Below are positions 29,117 to 37,924 of a stretch of 64,000 bases of DNA, one piece after another. Source of the DNA: Castellaniella sp049671645. GTDB taxonomy: Bacteria; Pseudomonadota; Gammaproteobacteria; Burkholderiales; Burkholderiaceae_B. The number at the start of each line of letters is the position of its first letter. Position 1 is the first letter of the stretch. Made by a program: the position numbers and the translations under genes. Location: contig NZ_JBATVG010000023.1 in assembly GCF_049671645.1 (NCBI RefSeq), positions 248,001-312,000 of the forward strand. Direction: 5' to 3'. The notes beneath the pieces were generated by a model. It did no database searches. It saw only the letters and a list, made by a program, of their open reading frames with translations, and was not told where the DNA came from.

Positions 29117-30658
29117 TCAGGCCGCGTCCCCGCGTCCGGAGCTGTCTTCGGATTGACGCCAGCCATCGGCGTCCGCGGTCGGGCGACGCCGCTCGTGCGT
29201 CTGGTAGTAGGCCATCTTGTCGGCATACATGGCCTGATCGGCGGCCTTCATGGTGTGTTCCAGATCGGCATGATGCCGGCTGACGGCCAGCCCCGCCGAC
29301 ACACTGAGCGGCACGCCGCTGTAGTACTGGTTATTCAGCTCGACCAGCGATCGGATGTTGTCCAGCACGCCCTGGGCGGCGGCTTCGTCCAGGCCGGGCA
29401 GCAGCACCATGAATTCATCCCCGCCGATCCGGGCGGCCTGCCCCGGCCGGTCGATGGCTTTGTTCAGGACCTCGCCGAAGCGACGCAGCAGATCGTCGCC
29501 CGCCGCGTGGCCGGATTCGTCGTTGGTGCGCTTCAGGTTGTTCAGGTCCAGGGCGATGAAGGCCACCAAGGGCGTATGTTTGCGGGCCAGGCGCCCCAGT
29601 TCATCGACGAAGAAGGAACGGTTCTTCAGTTGGGTGAGCACGTCGTGCTGGCCCAGGTATTCGAGATAAGCCTCGGCTTTCTTGCGGGCGGTGATGTCGG
29701 TGAGCGATACCAGCACTTTCGACCAGTCGTGCTCGCAGCCCTGGAATACGGACAGTTGCAAATGGATGTACAGCACATCGCCCTGCAGCGTGCGGTTCTG
29801 AACTTCCTTCTGGTGAAACAAGCGGCCTTCCCAGAGATCGATCAACTGCTCGGCAAACGACGCATGCGTCTCGTCGTGCAGCACGTCGCTCAGCCGCGCC
29901 AGCAGATCGGCCTGCGAAGGAGCCTTGAACATCGTCAAGGTATAGTCATTGACGTCCAGCACCCGGATTTCCTGCAGGCAGCGATCCACGAATTCCTGGT
30001 GCACGTCCAGGAATGTGCGGAAATCGCTGACGCCCCGCTCCCGCAGTTCGTTGAACAGGCGCTTGATGGCGCTGAAATCCTCGACCCACAGGGAAACCGG
30101 CGCCTGCTCGAAGAATTCCCGGGCATCCCGGGCGCTATCCTGCGCCCGGCGTTTCAGGTTCTGCAGTTCGGTCACATCTTCCATGGAGACCAGGACACGG
30201 TCCCATGGCTGTTGTTCCTGCGGCAGCAGGACGCCCTTCAGGGAAAGATCCAGACGTCTGCCCGACAGGGTGTAGTTGACGGTCAGGCCCTGGAATTCGG
30301 TCCGTCCCCGCCACAGCTGATCCAGTTCTTCCAGGAAACCGTCGAGCATGTCGCCGCGCAGGACGTCGGCCAGATGCGCCAGCAGCGTTTCCTGGGAATC
30401 GGCCTCGTACAACCGCAGGGTCTGGCGATTGACCCGCAGGATACGCATCAGGCTGGCGCATTCCGCCAGACGGCTGCGATCCTGCTGCAGCCAAGGCCGG
30501 ATGTCCTGGATGCCGGCGCCACGCAGCCGCTGGAACAGCGCATACAGCTCGCTGTAGTCTTCCAGCCAGAACGCCATGGGCGAGGCCTCGAACACGCCTG
30601 GCAGGTCAGGGCCGGGCGCCGAAAGCTGCTGATCGTCGGTGGGTGCCTGGGTACTCAT
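29117..30658 (-). CDS. Diguanylate cyclase with two tandem PAS-like domains
   Basis: A 513-residue GGDEF protein making cyclic di-GMP. Two related sensory modules lie at about 25-165 and 185-325; their starts align (ASPMAFWLEDYSELYALF against QAPVSLWVEDFSAIKRLF), showing internal duplication. A GGDEF domain runs from about 335, with the active-site motif intact at 412-416 (RIGGDEFMVLL). The inhibitory RxxD site is replaced by RPGQ (404-407). No membrane helices, so it senses a cytosolic signal. The start at 30658 (MSTQAP) is used; the longer frame to 30694 is less likely. Confidence 0.9.
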   Translation of the reverse strand: MSTQAPTDDQQLSAPGPDLPGVFEASPMAFWLEDYSELYALFQRLRGAGIQDIRPWLQQDRSRLAECASLMRILRVNRQTLRLYEADSQETLLAHLADVLRGDMLDGFLEELDQLWRGRTEFQGLTVNYTLSGRRLDLSLKGVLLPQEQQPWDRVLVSMEDVTELQNLKRRAQDSARDAREFFEQAPVSLWVEDFSAIKRLFNELRERGVSDFRTFLDVHQEFVDRCLQEIRVLDVNDYTLTMFKAPSQADLLARLSDVLHDETHASFAEQLIDLWEGRLFHQKEVQNRTLQGDVLYIHLQLSVFQGCEHDWSKVLVSLTDITARKKAEAYLEYLGQHDVLTQLKNRSFFVDELGRLARKHTPLVAFIALDLNNLKRTNDESGHAAGDDLLRRFGEVLNKAIDRPGQAARIGGDEFMVLLPGLDEAAAQGVLDNIRSLVELNNQYYSGVPLSVSAGLAVSRHHADLEHTMKAADQAMYADKMAYYQTHERRRPTADADGWRQSEDSSGRGDAA

Positions 30659-30944
30659 GCTGTCAATTCCGCCTAGAAACAACCATATTGCCATTAATCA
30701 CGCTGCCGTACACGACAGGGTTTCCATTCAACAGACAGACTAGCAGAAATACCTATGGACTTCTGCCGGTATAAGAACATGAGGATAGTCAATATGCCGG
30801 GCCGCGCACCCCGCCGCCCCGGCCGGCGTTCACAATACATCCAGGGTCGCACCGACGATCCGCTCGCCCTGGGCTTATCAGAGGCACCGTCACCGGCCCC
30901 GTCTCACTGCACCCCGTCAGGGCCGATCCGCGACGACAATCAGG

Positions 30945-32375
30945 ATGGAGACCGCTTTGAACACCCCGACTCACACCCAACATCAGCGCCCGGAAGACGA
31001 ACGCCTGGGCCTGTCCGCCAACATCCTGTACGGATTCCAGCACGTGCTGACCATGTACGGGGGCATCATCGCCGTCCCGCTGATCGTGGGGCAGGCGGCA
31101 GGGCTGGCGCCCGCCGAAATCGGCATCCTGATCGCATCCTGCCTGTTCATGGGCGGGCTGGCCACCCTGGTCCAGACCCTGGGGATTCCGTTTTTTGGTT
31201 GCCGGCTGCCCCTGGTCCAGGGGGTCTCCTTCGCCAGCGTCGCCACGATCCTGGCCATTCTGACATCGGGCGGCGATCTGCCGTCGGTCTTCGGGGCGGT
31301 GATGATGGCCGCGCTGCTGGGGTTGCTGATCACGCCGATGTTTTCCAGGATCATCCGGTTCTTTCCCCCTCTGGTCACGGGTTCCGTCATCACCACCATC
31401 GGCTTGTCGCTGATGCCGGTGGCCGCTCACTGGGCCATGGGCGGCAACGCCAAGGCGCCGGATTTCGGCAGCACCGCCAACATCGGCCTGGCCGCTGTCA
31501 CGCTGGCAATCGTCCTGCTGCTCAGCAAACTGGGCAATGCCGCCATCTCGCGCCTGTCCATTCTGCTGGCCATGGTGCTGGGCACGCTGATCGCCTGGGC
31601 TGCGGGCATGACGGACTTTTCCCGCATCGCCGAGGGTCCGAGCTTCGCCCTGCCCACGCTGTTTCACTTCGGCCTGCCGGAATTCCATCCGGCCGCCATC
31701 CTGTCCATGTTCATCGTGATCCTGGTGGTGCTGGTGGAGACGTCCGCCGACATCCTGGCGGTGGGCGACATCATCGGGACCCCGATCAATTCCCGCCGCC
31801 TGGGCGACGGCCTGCGCGCCGACATGGTGTCCAGCATGATCGCGCCGGTCTTCGGCTCCTTCACGCAAAGCGCCTTCGCGCAGAATGTCGGCCTGGTCGC
31901 CGTCACCGGAGTGAAGAGCCGCTTTGTCGTGGCCGCGAGCGGCATCATTTTGCTGGCGCTGGGTCTGCTGCCGGTGATGGGCCGGCTGATCGCCACGGTG
32001 CCCGCCGCCGTGCTGGGCGGGGCCGGGCTGGTGCTGTTCGGCACGGTAGCCGCCAGCGGCATCCGCACCCTGGCCAAGGTCGACTACGAAGACAATATGA
32101 ACCTGATCATCGTCGCGACGTCCGTGGGCTTCGGCATGATCCCCATCGCCGCCCCGCAGTTCTACAGCCATTTCCCGGACTGGGTGGCAACGATCTTCCA
32201 TTCGGGCATCAGTTCCGCCGCCATCATGGCGATTGCGCTGAACCTGCTGTTCAACCACATGAAACGCGGCACCCCGGACAAGCCCTCGGTCTTTGCGGCG
32301 GGAACGGCCCACGCACCGGGAGACGCGGCGGCCTGCGACTCGCTGGGCACGTCCGCCAAAAGCCTGGCGCACTGA
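30945..32375 (+). CDS. NCS2-family nucleobase (xanthine/uric acid/uracil) permease
   Basis: A 476-residue membrane protein with about fourteen helices. The NCS2 signature is seen: ANILYGFQHVLTMYGGIIAVP near the start, QGVSFASVATI, VETSADILAVGDIIG (with the conserved Glu) and SFTQSAFAQNVGLVAVTGVKSR. This pattern resembles the xanthine/urate branch. The ATG at 30945 is reported; a TTG at 30957, six bases after GGAG, is a good alternative. The 286-bp divergent gap from the diguanylate cyclase holds no recognisable purine riboswitch. Confidence 0.9.
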   Translation: METALNTPTHTQHQRPEDERLGLSANILYGFQHVLTMYGGIIAVPLIVGQAAGLAPAEIGILIASCLFMGGLATLVQTLGIPFFGCRLPLVQGVSFASVATILAILTSGGDLPSVFGAVMMAALLGLLITPMFSRIIRFFPPLVTGSVITTIGLSLMPVAAHWAMGGNAKAPDFGSTANIGLAAVTLAIVLLLSKLGNAAISRLSILLAMVLGTLIAWAAGMTDFSRIAEGPSFALPTLFHFGLPEFHPAAILSMFIVILVVLVETSADILAVGDIIGTPINSRRLGDGLRADMVSSMIAPVFGSFTQSAFAQNVGLVAVTGVKSRFVVAASGIILLALGLLPVMGRLIATVPAAVLGGAGLVLFGTVAASGIRTLAKVDYEDNMNLIIVATSVGFGMIPIAAPQFYSHFPDWVATIFHSGISSAAIMAIALNLLFNHMKRGTPDKPSVFAAGTAHAPGDAAACDSLGTSAKSLAH

Positions 32376-32418
32376 GATGTCCGCTGCCGCAGGGGCCCGG
32401 AACGGTCCCTGACAGGGA

Positions 32419-33258
32419 TCAGAGCGGACTGAGGACGCCGCCCGCCAGCAACGCCAGCACCAACACCCCGAGCACGACGCGATAGACCACGAACGGCAGG
32501 TAGCTGTGAGTGGAAATGAAACGCAGGAAAACGACGATCACCCCATACCCCACGCCGAACGCAACCAGCGTCGCCCAGGCCGTCGGGCCGGCCGCGATCG
32601 GCCCGTCCTGCCCCCAGCTGCGGTAAAGCTGGTAGAAGCCGGCGGCGAAGACGGCCGGCAGCGCCAGCAGAAATGAATAGCGCGCTGCCGCCTCGCGGGT
32701 ATAACCCAGAAGCAGGCCCGCCGTGATCGTTCCGCCCGAACGCGAGACGCCCGGGATCAGCGCCAGCGCCTGCGCGAAACCGAACAACAGGCCATGCCCC
32801 CAGCTCAGCTCTTTCAGTTCGCGCCGCTTGCCGCCGATCCGGTCGGCCACCCCCAGGACGAGCGCGAACAGCGCCAGCACCGTTCCCGTAATGTACAGAT
32901 TGCGCAGATTGCCTTCGATGGCGTCCTTGAACAGCAGACCGAGCACCGCAATGGGCAGCGTGCCGACGATGATCAGCCAGCCCATGCGGGCGTCGGGATC
33001 GCGGCGGCGCTCGGGCGTGAAGAGCGCTGCCAGCCACGCCCGAAGGATGCGCAGGATGTCGCGGCGGAAATACAGCAGCACCGCGGTCTCGGTACCGATC
33101 TGGGTGATCGCCGTGAAAGCCGCGCCCGGGTCCCCCCCGGAAGGCAGCAGCGGCCCCAGAATACGCAGGTGCGCGCTGGAGGAAATCGGCAGGAACTCGG
33201 TCAGGCCCTGAACCAGGCCCAGGATCGTAGCGTCCAGCCACATGTTCGCGCTGCTCAT
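32419..33258 (-). CDS. uppP: Undecaprenyl-diphosphatase (BacA/UppP)
   Basis: Inner-membrane enzyme that recycles the cell-wall lipid carrier undecaprenyl pyrophosphate. The 279 residues carry both BacA motifs: LTEFLPISSSAHL near the N-terminus and IPGVSRSGGTITAGL in the middle. The ATG at 33258 is preferred over 33243 because it follows GGAGG at a suitable distance. It is divergent from a PAP2 phosphatase predicted to do the same reaction. Confidence 0.95.
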   Translation of the reverse strand: MSSANMWLDATILGLVQGLTEFLPISSSAHLRILGPLLPSGGDPGAAFTAITQIGTETAVLLYFRRDILRILRAWLAALFTPERRRDPDARMGWLIIVGTLPIAVLGLLFKDAIEGNLRNLYITGTVLALFALVLGVADRIGGKRRELKELSWGHGLLFGFAQALALIPGVSRSGGTITAGLLLGYTREAAARYSFLLALPAVFAAGFYQLYRSWGQDGPIAAGPTAWATLVAFGVGYGVIVVFLRFISTHSYLPFVVYRVVLGVLVLALLAGGVLSPL

Positions 33259-33459
33259 GAAGGGCGGCCTCCTGTTCAATCGAGACGAGCAGTGTACAGC
33301 AGCCCACCGCCGGAAACCGCGACTGCGGGCCGTGTCCGCCCGCAGCGAGAACCCCGCGTCCGGCGCGCGGGCCGATACGTTCTGCATCATCCGGACCTCC
33401 TGCCCGATCCGGGCCGGTGCTATGCTCCATCCCCGATATCACACCGTCTCCACCGTCCC

Positions 33460-34053
33460 ATGGAAGCCTTGAACGACACTCTGTTCCTGTGGATCAACGC
33501 CAGCGATCCCTCGGCCGCCGCCCTGTTGCTGGGCCGGATCCTGGCCAATGACCTGGTCTACCTGTTTCCTTTGTACCTGGTGCTGGATTGGCTTCGGGCC
33601 GACGTCGCCGGGCGCGATGCCCTGATCCAGGCGACCGTCAGCGCGGTGATCGCCATGCTGCTGGCCTGGATCATCACCCTGATCTGGTTCCATCCCCGGC
33701 CCTTCGCCATCGGCCTGGGCCGCCAGTACATGCCCCACGACCCGACCGCGTCCTTTCCCAGCGACCATCTGAGCTACGCCTGGGCGATCTGCACCGGATT
33801 GGCGCTGCATCCGGTCCGACGCAAAGCCGCCGGCCTTCTGGCCCTGATCGGCCTGCCGATCGCCTGGGCGCGCATCTACATGGGCGTGCACTTCCCGCTG
33901 GACATGGTCGGCGCCCTGCTGACCGCCCTGGCAGCCGCGTGGATCAGCCTGCCGCTGCGGCGCACACTGATTCCCACATTGAGGAAAAGCATCGAACCCG
34001 CCTACCGCCTGGTGTTCGCCTGGCCGATACGCCGGGGTTGGGTGCGCGCCTGA
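33460..34053 (+). CDS. PAP2-family phosphatase, probable undecaprenyl-pyrophosphate phosphatase (BcrC/YbjG-like)
   Basis: A 197-residue membrane protein with about five helices. PAP2 motifs: WFHPRPFAIG (motif 1), FPSDHLSYAW (motif 2) and RIYMGVHFPLDMVG (motif 3 with the catalytic His). Its length and the SFPSDH form fit the BcrC/YbjG branch, which dephosphorylates undecaprenyl pyrophosphate from the periplasmic side. It lies back to back with uppP across about 200 bp. Confidence 0.88.
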   Translation: MEALNDTLFLWINASDPSAAALLLGRILANDLVYLFPLYLVLDWLRADVAGRDALIQATVSAVIAMLLAWIITLIWFHPRPFAIGLGRQYMPHDPTASFPSDHLSYAWAICTGLALHPVRRKAAGLLALIGLPIAWARIYMGVHFPLDMVGALLTALAAAWISLPLRRTLIPTLRKSIEPAYRLVFAWPIRRGWVRA

Positions 34054-34163
34054 ACCGGAACGCCCGCGCGCACCGACCGCGCCTCTCGGCACGTTCATCT
34101 TCAGTTCATGCAATGCGGGCGATCATGACGCCATTGCAACCAGCCTTTCCAAGACATCTCGCC

Positions 34164-34712
34164 ATGCCCGCACCCGCCCGCTATAGCCGCCTCTCCATCA
34201 GCCTGCACTGGCTCACCCTGTTCCTGATCGTGGTGGTCTACTCCATGATGGAATTCAAGGGCTTGTTCCCGAAGGACAGCCCCGAGCGCGCCTTCATGCG
34301 GACGATGCATGCCTCCTGCGGCCTGACTATCCTGGCGCTGACCGCAATCCGCCTGGCGACGCGCCCCTTCCAGCGCAGCCCCGCCATCGTGCCCGCGCCC
34401 GCCGCCTGGGAGCGGATCGGCGCCCGCCTGATGCATGCGGCGCTGTACGCGATGCTGATCGCCCTGCCCCTGCTGTCCTGGTTCGGCATCAATGCCTTCG
34501 GCGGCACAGTCAAGGCGTGGGGGATCGCCCTGCCCGCGCTGACCGGCGAGGACAAGACACTGGGTCGCGCCGTGATCGACACCCACAAGCTGATCGCCAA
34601 CATCGGCTACGGGCTGATCGGCCTGCACGCGCTGGCCGCGCTGAAACACCACTACATCAGCCGCGACAACACCCTGCGCCGCATGTTGCCGTCCCGCGCC
34701 CAGGACGCGTAA
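34164..34712 (+). CDS. Cytochrome b561 family protein
   Basis: A 182-residue four-helix membrane cytochrome. Haem-ligand histidines are seen in LSISLHWLTLF, MRTMHASCGLTIL, DTHKLIANIGYGLIGLHALAALKHH. Such proteins move electrons between the quinone pool and other carriers, or protect against superoxide. The ATG at 34164 gives the usual short N-terminus; an ATG at 34125 would add 13 residues. It is 110 bp after the PAP2 gene and convergent with hmgA. Confidence 0.9.
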   Translation: MPAPARYSRLSISLHWLTLFLIVVVYSMMEFKGLFPKDSPERAFMRTMHASCGLTILALTAIRLATRPFQRSPAIVPAPAAWERIGARLMHAALYAMLIALPLLSWFGINAFGGTVKAWGIALPALTGEDKTLGRAVIDTHKLIANIGYGLIGLHALAALKHHYISRDNTLRRMLPSRAQDA

Positions 34713-34791
34713 AGCGGCTGTCCACACGTCGCCGAGGCCCGCAGCCAGGGAGTGAAGACGCCGGGATACGTGGATGCGCGGACGGAATGAG

Positions 34792-36090
34792 TCAGCGCCG
34801 CGTCGGATCGAAGTGTTTCTCCAGCCCCTGCCAGCAGCGGTAGTATTCCCGCTGCCGCTGCGGCGATTCCAGGGCCTGGCGGGTGGCCTGGATCGCCACC
34901 GGCGTCTCGAACATGAACGCCATGGTGTCGGCAATGACGTCGGGCCTGGACGTATCCGCCGCGCTGGCCTTGGCGAAGGTCTCGGCGTCCGGGCCGTGGC
35001 CGGTCATGGTGTTGTGCAGCGACGCGCCGCCGGGCTGGAAGCCTTCGGCCTTGGCGTCGTAACGGCCGTGCACCAGGCCCATGAACTCGCCCGCCAGATT
35101 GCGGTGGAACCAGGGCGGCCGGAAGGTATCCCGCATCGCCAGAATGCGCGGGGCGAAGGCGACGAAATCGATGGTATCGACGCCTGGCACGGCGCTGGGC
35201 GCGTGCAGCACCAGGAAGATCGACGGATCCGGGTGATCATGGGTGATCGAGCCGATCGCATTGAAGCGCCGCAGGTCGTATTTGTACGGTGTGTCGTTGC
35301 CGTGCCAGGCCACCACGTCCAGGGGCGAATGATCCATGCGGGCGCTCCAGAAGCGGCCCTGGAATTTCGTCAGCAATTCAAAGTCGCCGTCGAGGTCTTC
35401 GTAGGCCGCCACGGGCGCCAGGAAATCGCGCGGGTTGGCCAGGCCGTTCGAGCCGATCACGCCCAGATCGGGCAACCGGAAATGCGCGCCGGGGTTCTCG
35501 CACACATAGCCGCGCGCCACCCCGTCGGGCAGGCGGACCTGGAAGCGCACGCCGCGCGGAATGACCGCGATTTCCTGGGGCTCGATCAGCAGCACGCCCA
35601 ATTCGGTCGCCAGTTCCAGGCGGCCCTGCTGCGGCACGATCAGCAGTTCGCCGTCGGCATCATAGAAATAGCGCTTCCCCATTGAACGATTGGCGGCATA
35701 CAGGTGGATGCCGCAACCGGCATTGCCGCCCATGGTCACCATGCCATCCACGAAATCCGTGGCCGCATCGTCGCCGGGCAAAGGCAGAGGATCCCAGCGC
35801 AGCGGATCGGGCGGGGTGGCGACTTCGTCGTACTGGCTCAGCCAGCGCGCCCCCGCGGAAGAAGATTCGAACGGCCCGTGCGTGGCCGCGGGCCGGATGC
35901 GGTACAGCCAGGATCGCCGGTTGGCATGGCGCGGCGCCGTGAACGCTGTGCCTGACAGCTGCTCGGCATACAGGCCGTAAGGGGCCCGCTGAGGGGAATT
36001 GCGCCCGACCGGCAGCGCGCCGGGCAGGGCCTCGGTGGCGAATTCGTTGCCGAATCCGCTCTGGTATTCCAAGGAGGATGTCGTGTTCAT
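34792..36090 (-). CDS. hmgA: Homogentisate 1,2-dioxygenase
   Basis: Opens the ring of homogentisate to maleylacetoacetate; cytosolic, non-haem iron. The 432-residue protein is the normal size and starts with the family sequence YQSGFGNEFATEALPGALP. The C-terminal cupin with the iron site is seen in PPWFHRNLAGEFMGLVHGRY and GGASLHNTMTGHGPD. Last gene of the six-gene minus-strand operon that begins at 40924, 93 bp after maiA. It uses the product of hpd at 0.95 kb. Confidence 0.97.
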   Translation of the reverse strand: MNTTSSLEYQSGFGNEFATEALPGALPVGRNSPQRAPYGLYAEQLSGTAFTAPRHANRRSWLYRIRPAATHGPFESSSAGARWLSQYDEVATPPDPLRWDPLPLPGDDAATDFVDGMVTMGGNAGCGIHLYAANRSMGKRYFYDADGELLIVPQQGRLELATELGVLLIEPQEIAVIPRGVRFQVRLPDGVARGYVCENPGAHFRLPDLGVIGSNGLANPRDFLAPVAAYEDLDGDFELLTKFQGRFWSARMDHSPLDVVAWHGNDTPYKYDLRRFNAIGSITHDHPDPSIFLVLHAPSAVPGVDTIDFVAFAPRILAMRDTFRPPWFHRNLAGEFMGLVHGRYDAKAEGFQPGGASLHNTMTGHGPDAETFAKASAADTSRPDVIADTMAFMFETPVAIQATRQALESPQRQREYYRCWQGLEKHFDPTRR

Positions 36091-36183
36091 GATGATTTCC
36101 CGAAAAACACGGCCGGCGGCCGCCTCACGCGCACACGGTCAACCCGATCGCAGCCTGCATTCGCCGACCCGAATGGCGCGTCG

Positions 36184-36828
36184 TCACTCAGAGTCCGGCT
36201 GCGCGTCCGGATGCGCAGCCTGGAAGGCGGGCAGCGATTCGCAATACGCCGCGATCCGCGCGATCGTCGGAAAGGCCGACAGATCCACATCATTGCGGCG
36301 CGCGTTGTAGACCTGCGGCACCAGGCAGCAATCCGCCAGGCCCGGCTCGTCGCCATGGCAGCAGCGCCCGGTCGCGGGCGACCGCAACTGGGCCTCCAGC
36401 GCACGGAAGCCCAGGTCCACCCAATGCCGGTACCAATCGTCGCGGGCGGATTGTTCAACCTTCAGTTCGCGCGACAGCCAGCGCAGGACGCGCAGATTGT
36501 TCAAGGGATGGATGTCGCAGGCGACATGCAGTGCCAGGGCGCGCACCCGGGCGCGGCCCACTGCGTCGGCCGGCAGCAGGGTGGCTGGGCCATGCGTCTC
36601 GTCCAGGTATTCCATGATCGCCAGGGACTGCGTCAGGATCCGGCCGTCCTCGTCCAGCGCCGGCACCAGGCCTTCCGGATTGCGGCTCTGGTAATCGTCC
36701 CCGAACTGTTCGCCGCCATGGCGCAACAGGTGCACGGGGATGACCCGGTAGTCCAGGCCCTTGAGGCCCAATGCGATCCGGACGCGGTAGGCCGCCGAGC
36801 TGCGGAAATAGGAATAGAGTTCCAGCAT
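36184..36828 (-). CDS. maiA: Maleylacetoacetate isomerase (zeta-class GST)
   Basis: Glutathione-dependent cis-trans isomerase turning maleylacetoacetate into fumarylacetoacetate. The 214 residues show the zeta-GST active-site motif SSAAYRVRIALGLKGLDY at 10-27, then the GST dimer region (PEGLVPALDEDGRILTQSLAIMEYL) and the C-terminal helical domain with LADCCLVPQVYNARR. It starts 3 bp after the stop of the fumarylacetoacetase gene, so they are co-transcribed. Confidence 0.96.
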   Translation of the reverse strand: MLELYSYFRSSAAYRVRIALGLKGLDYRVIPVHLLRHGGEQFGDDYQSRNPEGLVPALDEDGRILTQSLAIMEYLDETHGPATLLPADAVGRARVRALALHVACDIHPLNNLRVLRWLSRELKVEQSARDDWYRHWVDLGFRALEAQLRSPATGRCCHGDEPGLADCCLVPQVYNARRNDVDLSAFPTIARIAAYCESLPAFQAAHPDAQPDSE

Positions 36829-36831
36829 GAA

Positions 36832-37851
36832 TCAGCCTCCCGCGCGGCGCTCGACCGTCTGTTCGATGACGCCGAAGATATCTTCGCCCCGCGCATCGCT
36901 CATGTGGATGCGCACCGCGTCGCCGAAGCGCATGAAGGGCGTGACCGGGGCGCCGCCCTCGATGGTCTCGTACATGCGGACCTCGGCGATGCAGCAGTAG
37001 CCCACGCCGCCGTTGCGGATGCTGGAACCATGCAGCCCGCCCTGTTTGTTGGATACCGTGCCCGAGCCGATGATCGTTCCCGCCGCCAGCCGGCGGGTGC
37101 GGGCGGCATGCGCGACCAGCCGGGGGAAATCGAAGGTCATGTCCCGGCCGGCATTCGGGCAGCCGAAGGGCTCGCCATTGAGTTCGACCCGCAACGGCAG
37201 GTGGACCTTGCCGTCGCGCCAGGCCGGGCCCAGTTCATCGGGCGTGACAGCGACCGGGGAAAACGCGCTGGCCGGTTTGGACTGGAAGAAGCCGAAGCCC
37301 TTGGCCAGCTCGCCCGGAATCAGGCCGCGCAGGGACACGTCATTGACCAGCATCAGCAGGCGGATCGCGCCGGCGGCATCCGCCGCACGCGCGCCCATGG
37401 GCACGTCGCCCGTGACGACGGCGACTTCGGCCTCCATGTCGATGCCCCAGTCCTCCGTGTCCGCGACGATGGGGTCGCGCGGCCCGATGAAGCCGTCCGA
37501 GCCGCCCTGGTACATCAGCGGATCGGTGAAGAAGGATTCCGGCACCTGGCTGTTGCGGGCGCGGCGCACGAGTTCCACATGGTTCAAGTAGGCCGAGCCG
37601 TCCGCCCACTGGTAGGCGCGCGGCAGCGGTGAATGGCAGGCCGCCTGGTCGAAGGGGAGGGCCGCCCCTTCCCTGCCCGAATTGAGCCGGTCATAGACGG
37701 CGACCAGCGCCGGCAGGCAGGCGTCCCAGTCATCCAGCGCCGCCTGCAGGGTGGGCGCGATCCCGGGCACGGCGACGCACTGCGCCAGATCCCGGGACAC
37801 GACGACCAGGCGACCATCGCGCGACTCGTTTTTCAAGGTGGCAAGCTTCAT
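36832..37851 (-). CDS. Fumarylacetoacetate hydrolase family protein (probable fumarylacetoacetase)
   Basis: Last step of homogentisate breakdown, giving fumarate and acetoacetate. The 339-residue length is shorter than the 420-residue eukaryote-like enzyme but usual for the bacterial version found beside hmgA and maiA. Metal-binding acids are seen in WGIDMEAEVAVVTGDVP, and the C-terminal GTIIGSGTVSNK and GYCCIAEVRMYETIEGG are family signatures. Operon position between the TRAP genes and maiA supports the role. Confidence 0.92.
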   Translation of the reverse strand: MKLATLKNESRDGRLVVVSRDLAQCVAVPGIAPTLQAALDDWDACLPALVAVYDRLNSGREGAALPFDQAACHSPLPRAYQWADGSAYLNHVELVRRARNSQVPESFFTDPLMYQGGSDGFIGPRDPIVADTEDWGIDMEAEVAVVTGDVPMGARAADAAGAIRLLMLVNDVSLRGLIPGELAKGFGFFQSKPASAFSPVAVTPDELGPAWRDGKVHLPLRVELNGEPFGCPNAGRDMTFDFPRLVAHAARTRRLAAGTIIGSGTVSNKQGGLHGSSIRNGGVGYCCIAEVRMYETIEGGAPVTPFMRFGDAVRIHMSDARGEDIFGVIEQTVERRAGG

Positions 37852-37890
37852 AGGGACTCCGGTTGCCCGGGCCGCCGAGGCGTGCCCGGA

Positions 37891-37912
37891 GCGCGGGGCC
37901 GCAACCCCGCGC
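37891..37912 (-). other. Intercistronic hairpin between the TRAP binding protein and fumarylacetoacetase genes
   Basis: GCGCGGGG and CCCCGCGC form a perfect 8-bp stem with a six-base loop in the 73-bp gap. It has no trailing T run in the minus-strand direction, so it is not a standard terminator. It may stabilise the upstream dctP message, which is needed in excess in such operons. Confidence 0.45.
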
Positions 37913-37924
37913 GCAAAAACTGAT

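Noticed and set aside
30659..30944. Purine riboswitch before the NCS2 permease
   Set aside because: The conserved loop and junction sequences of purine riboswitches are not present in the 286-bp region.
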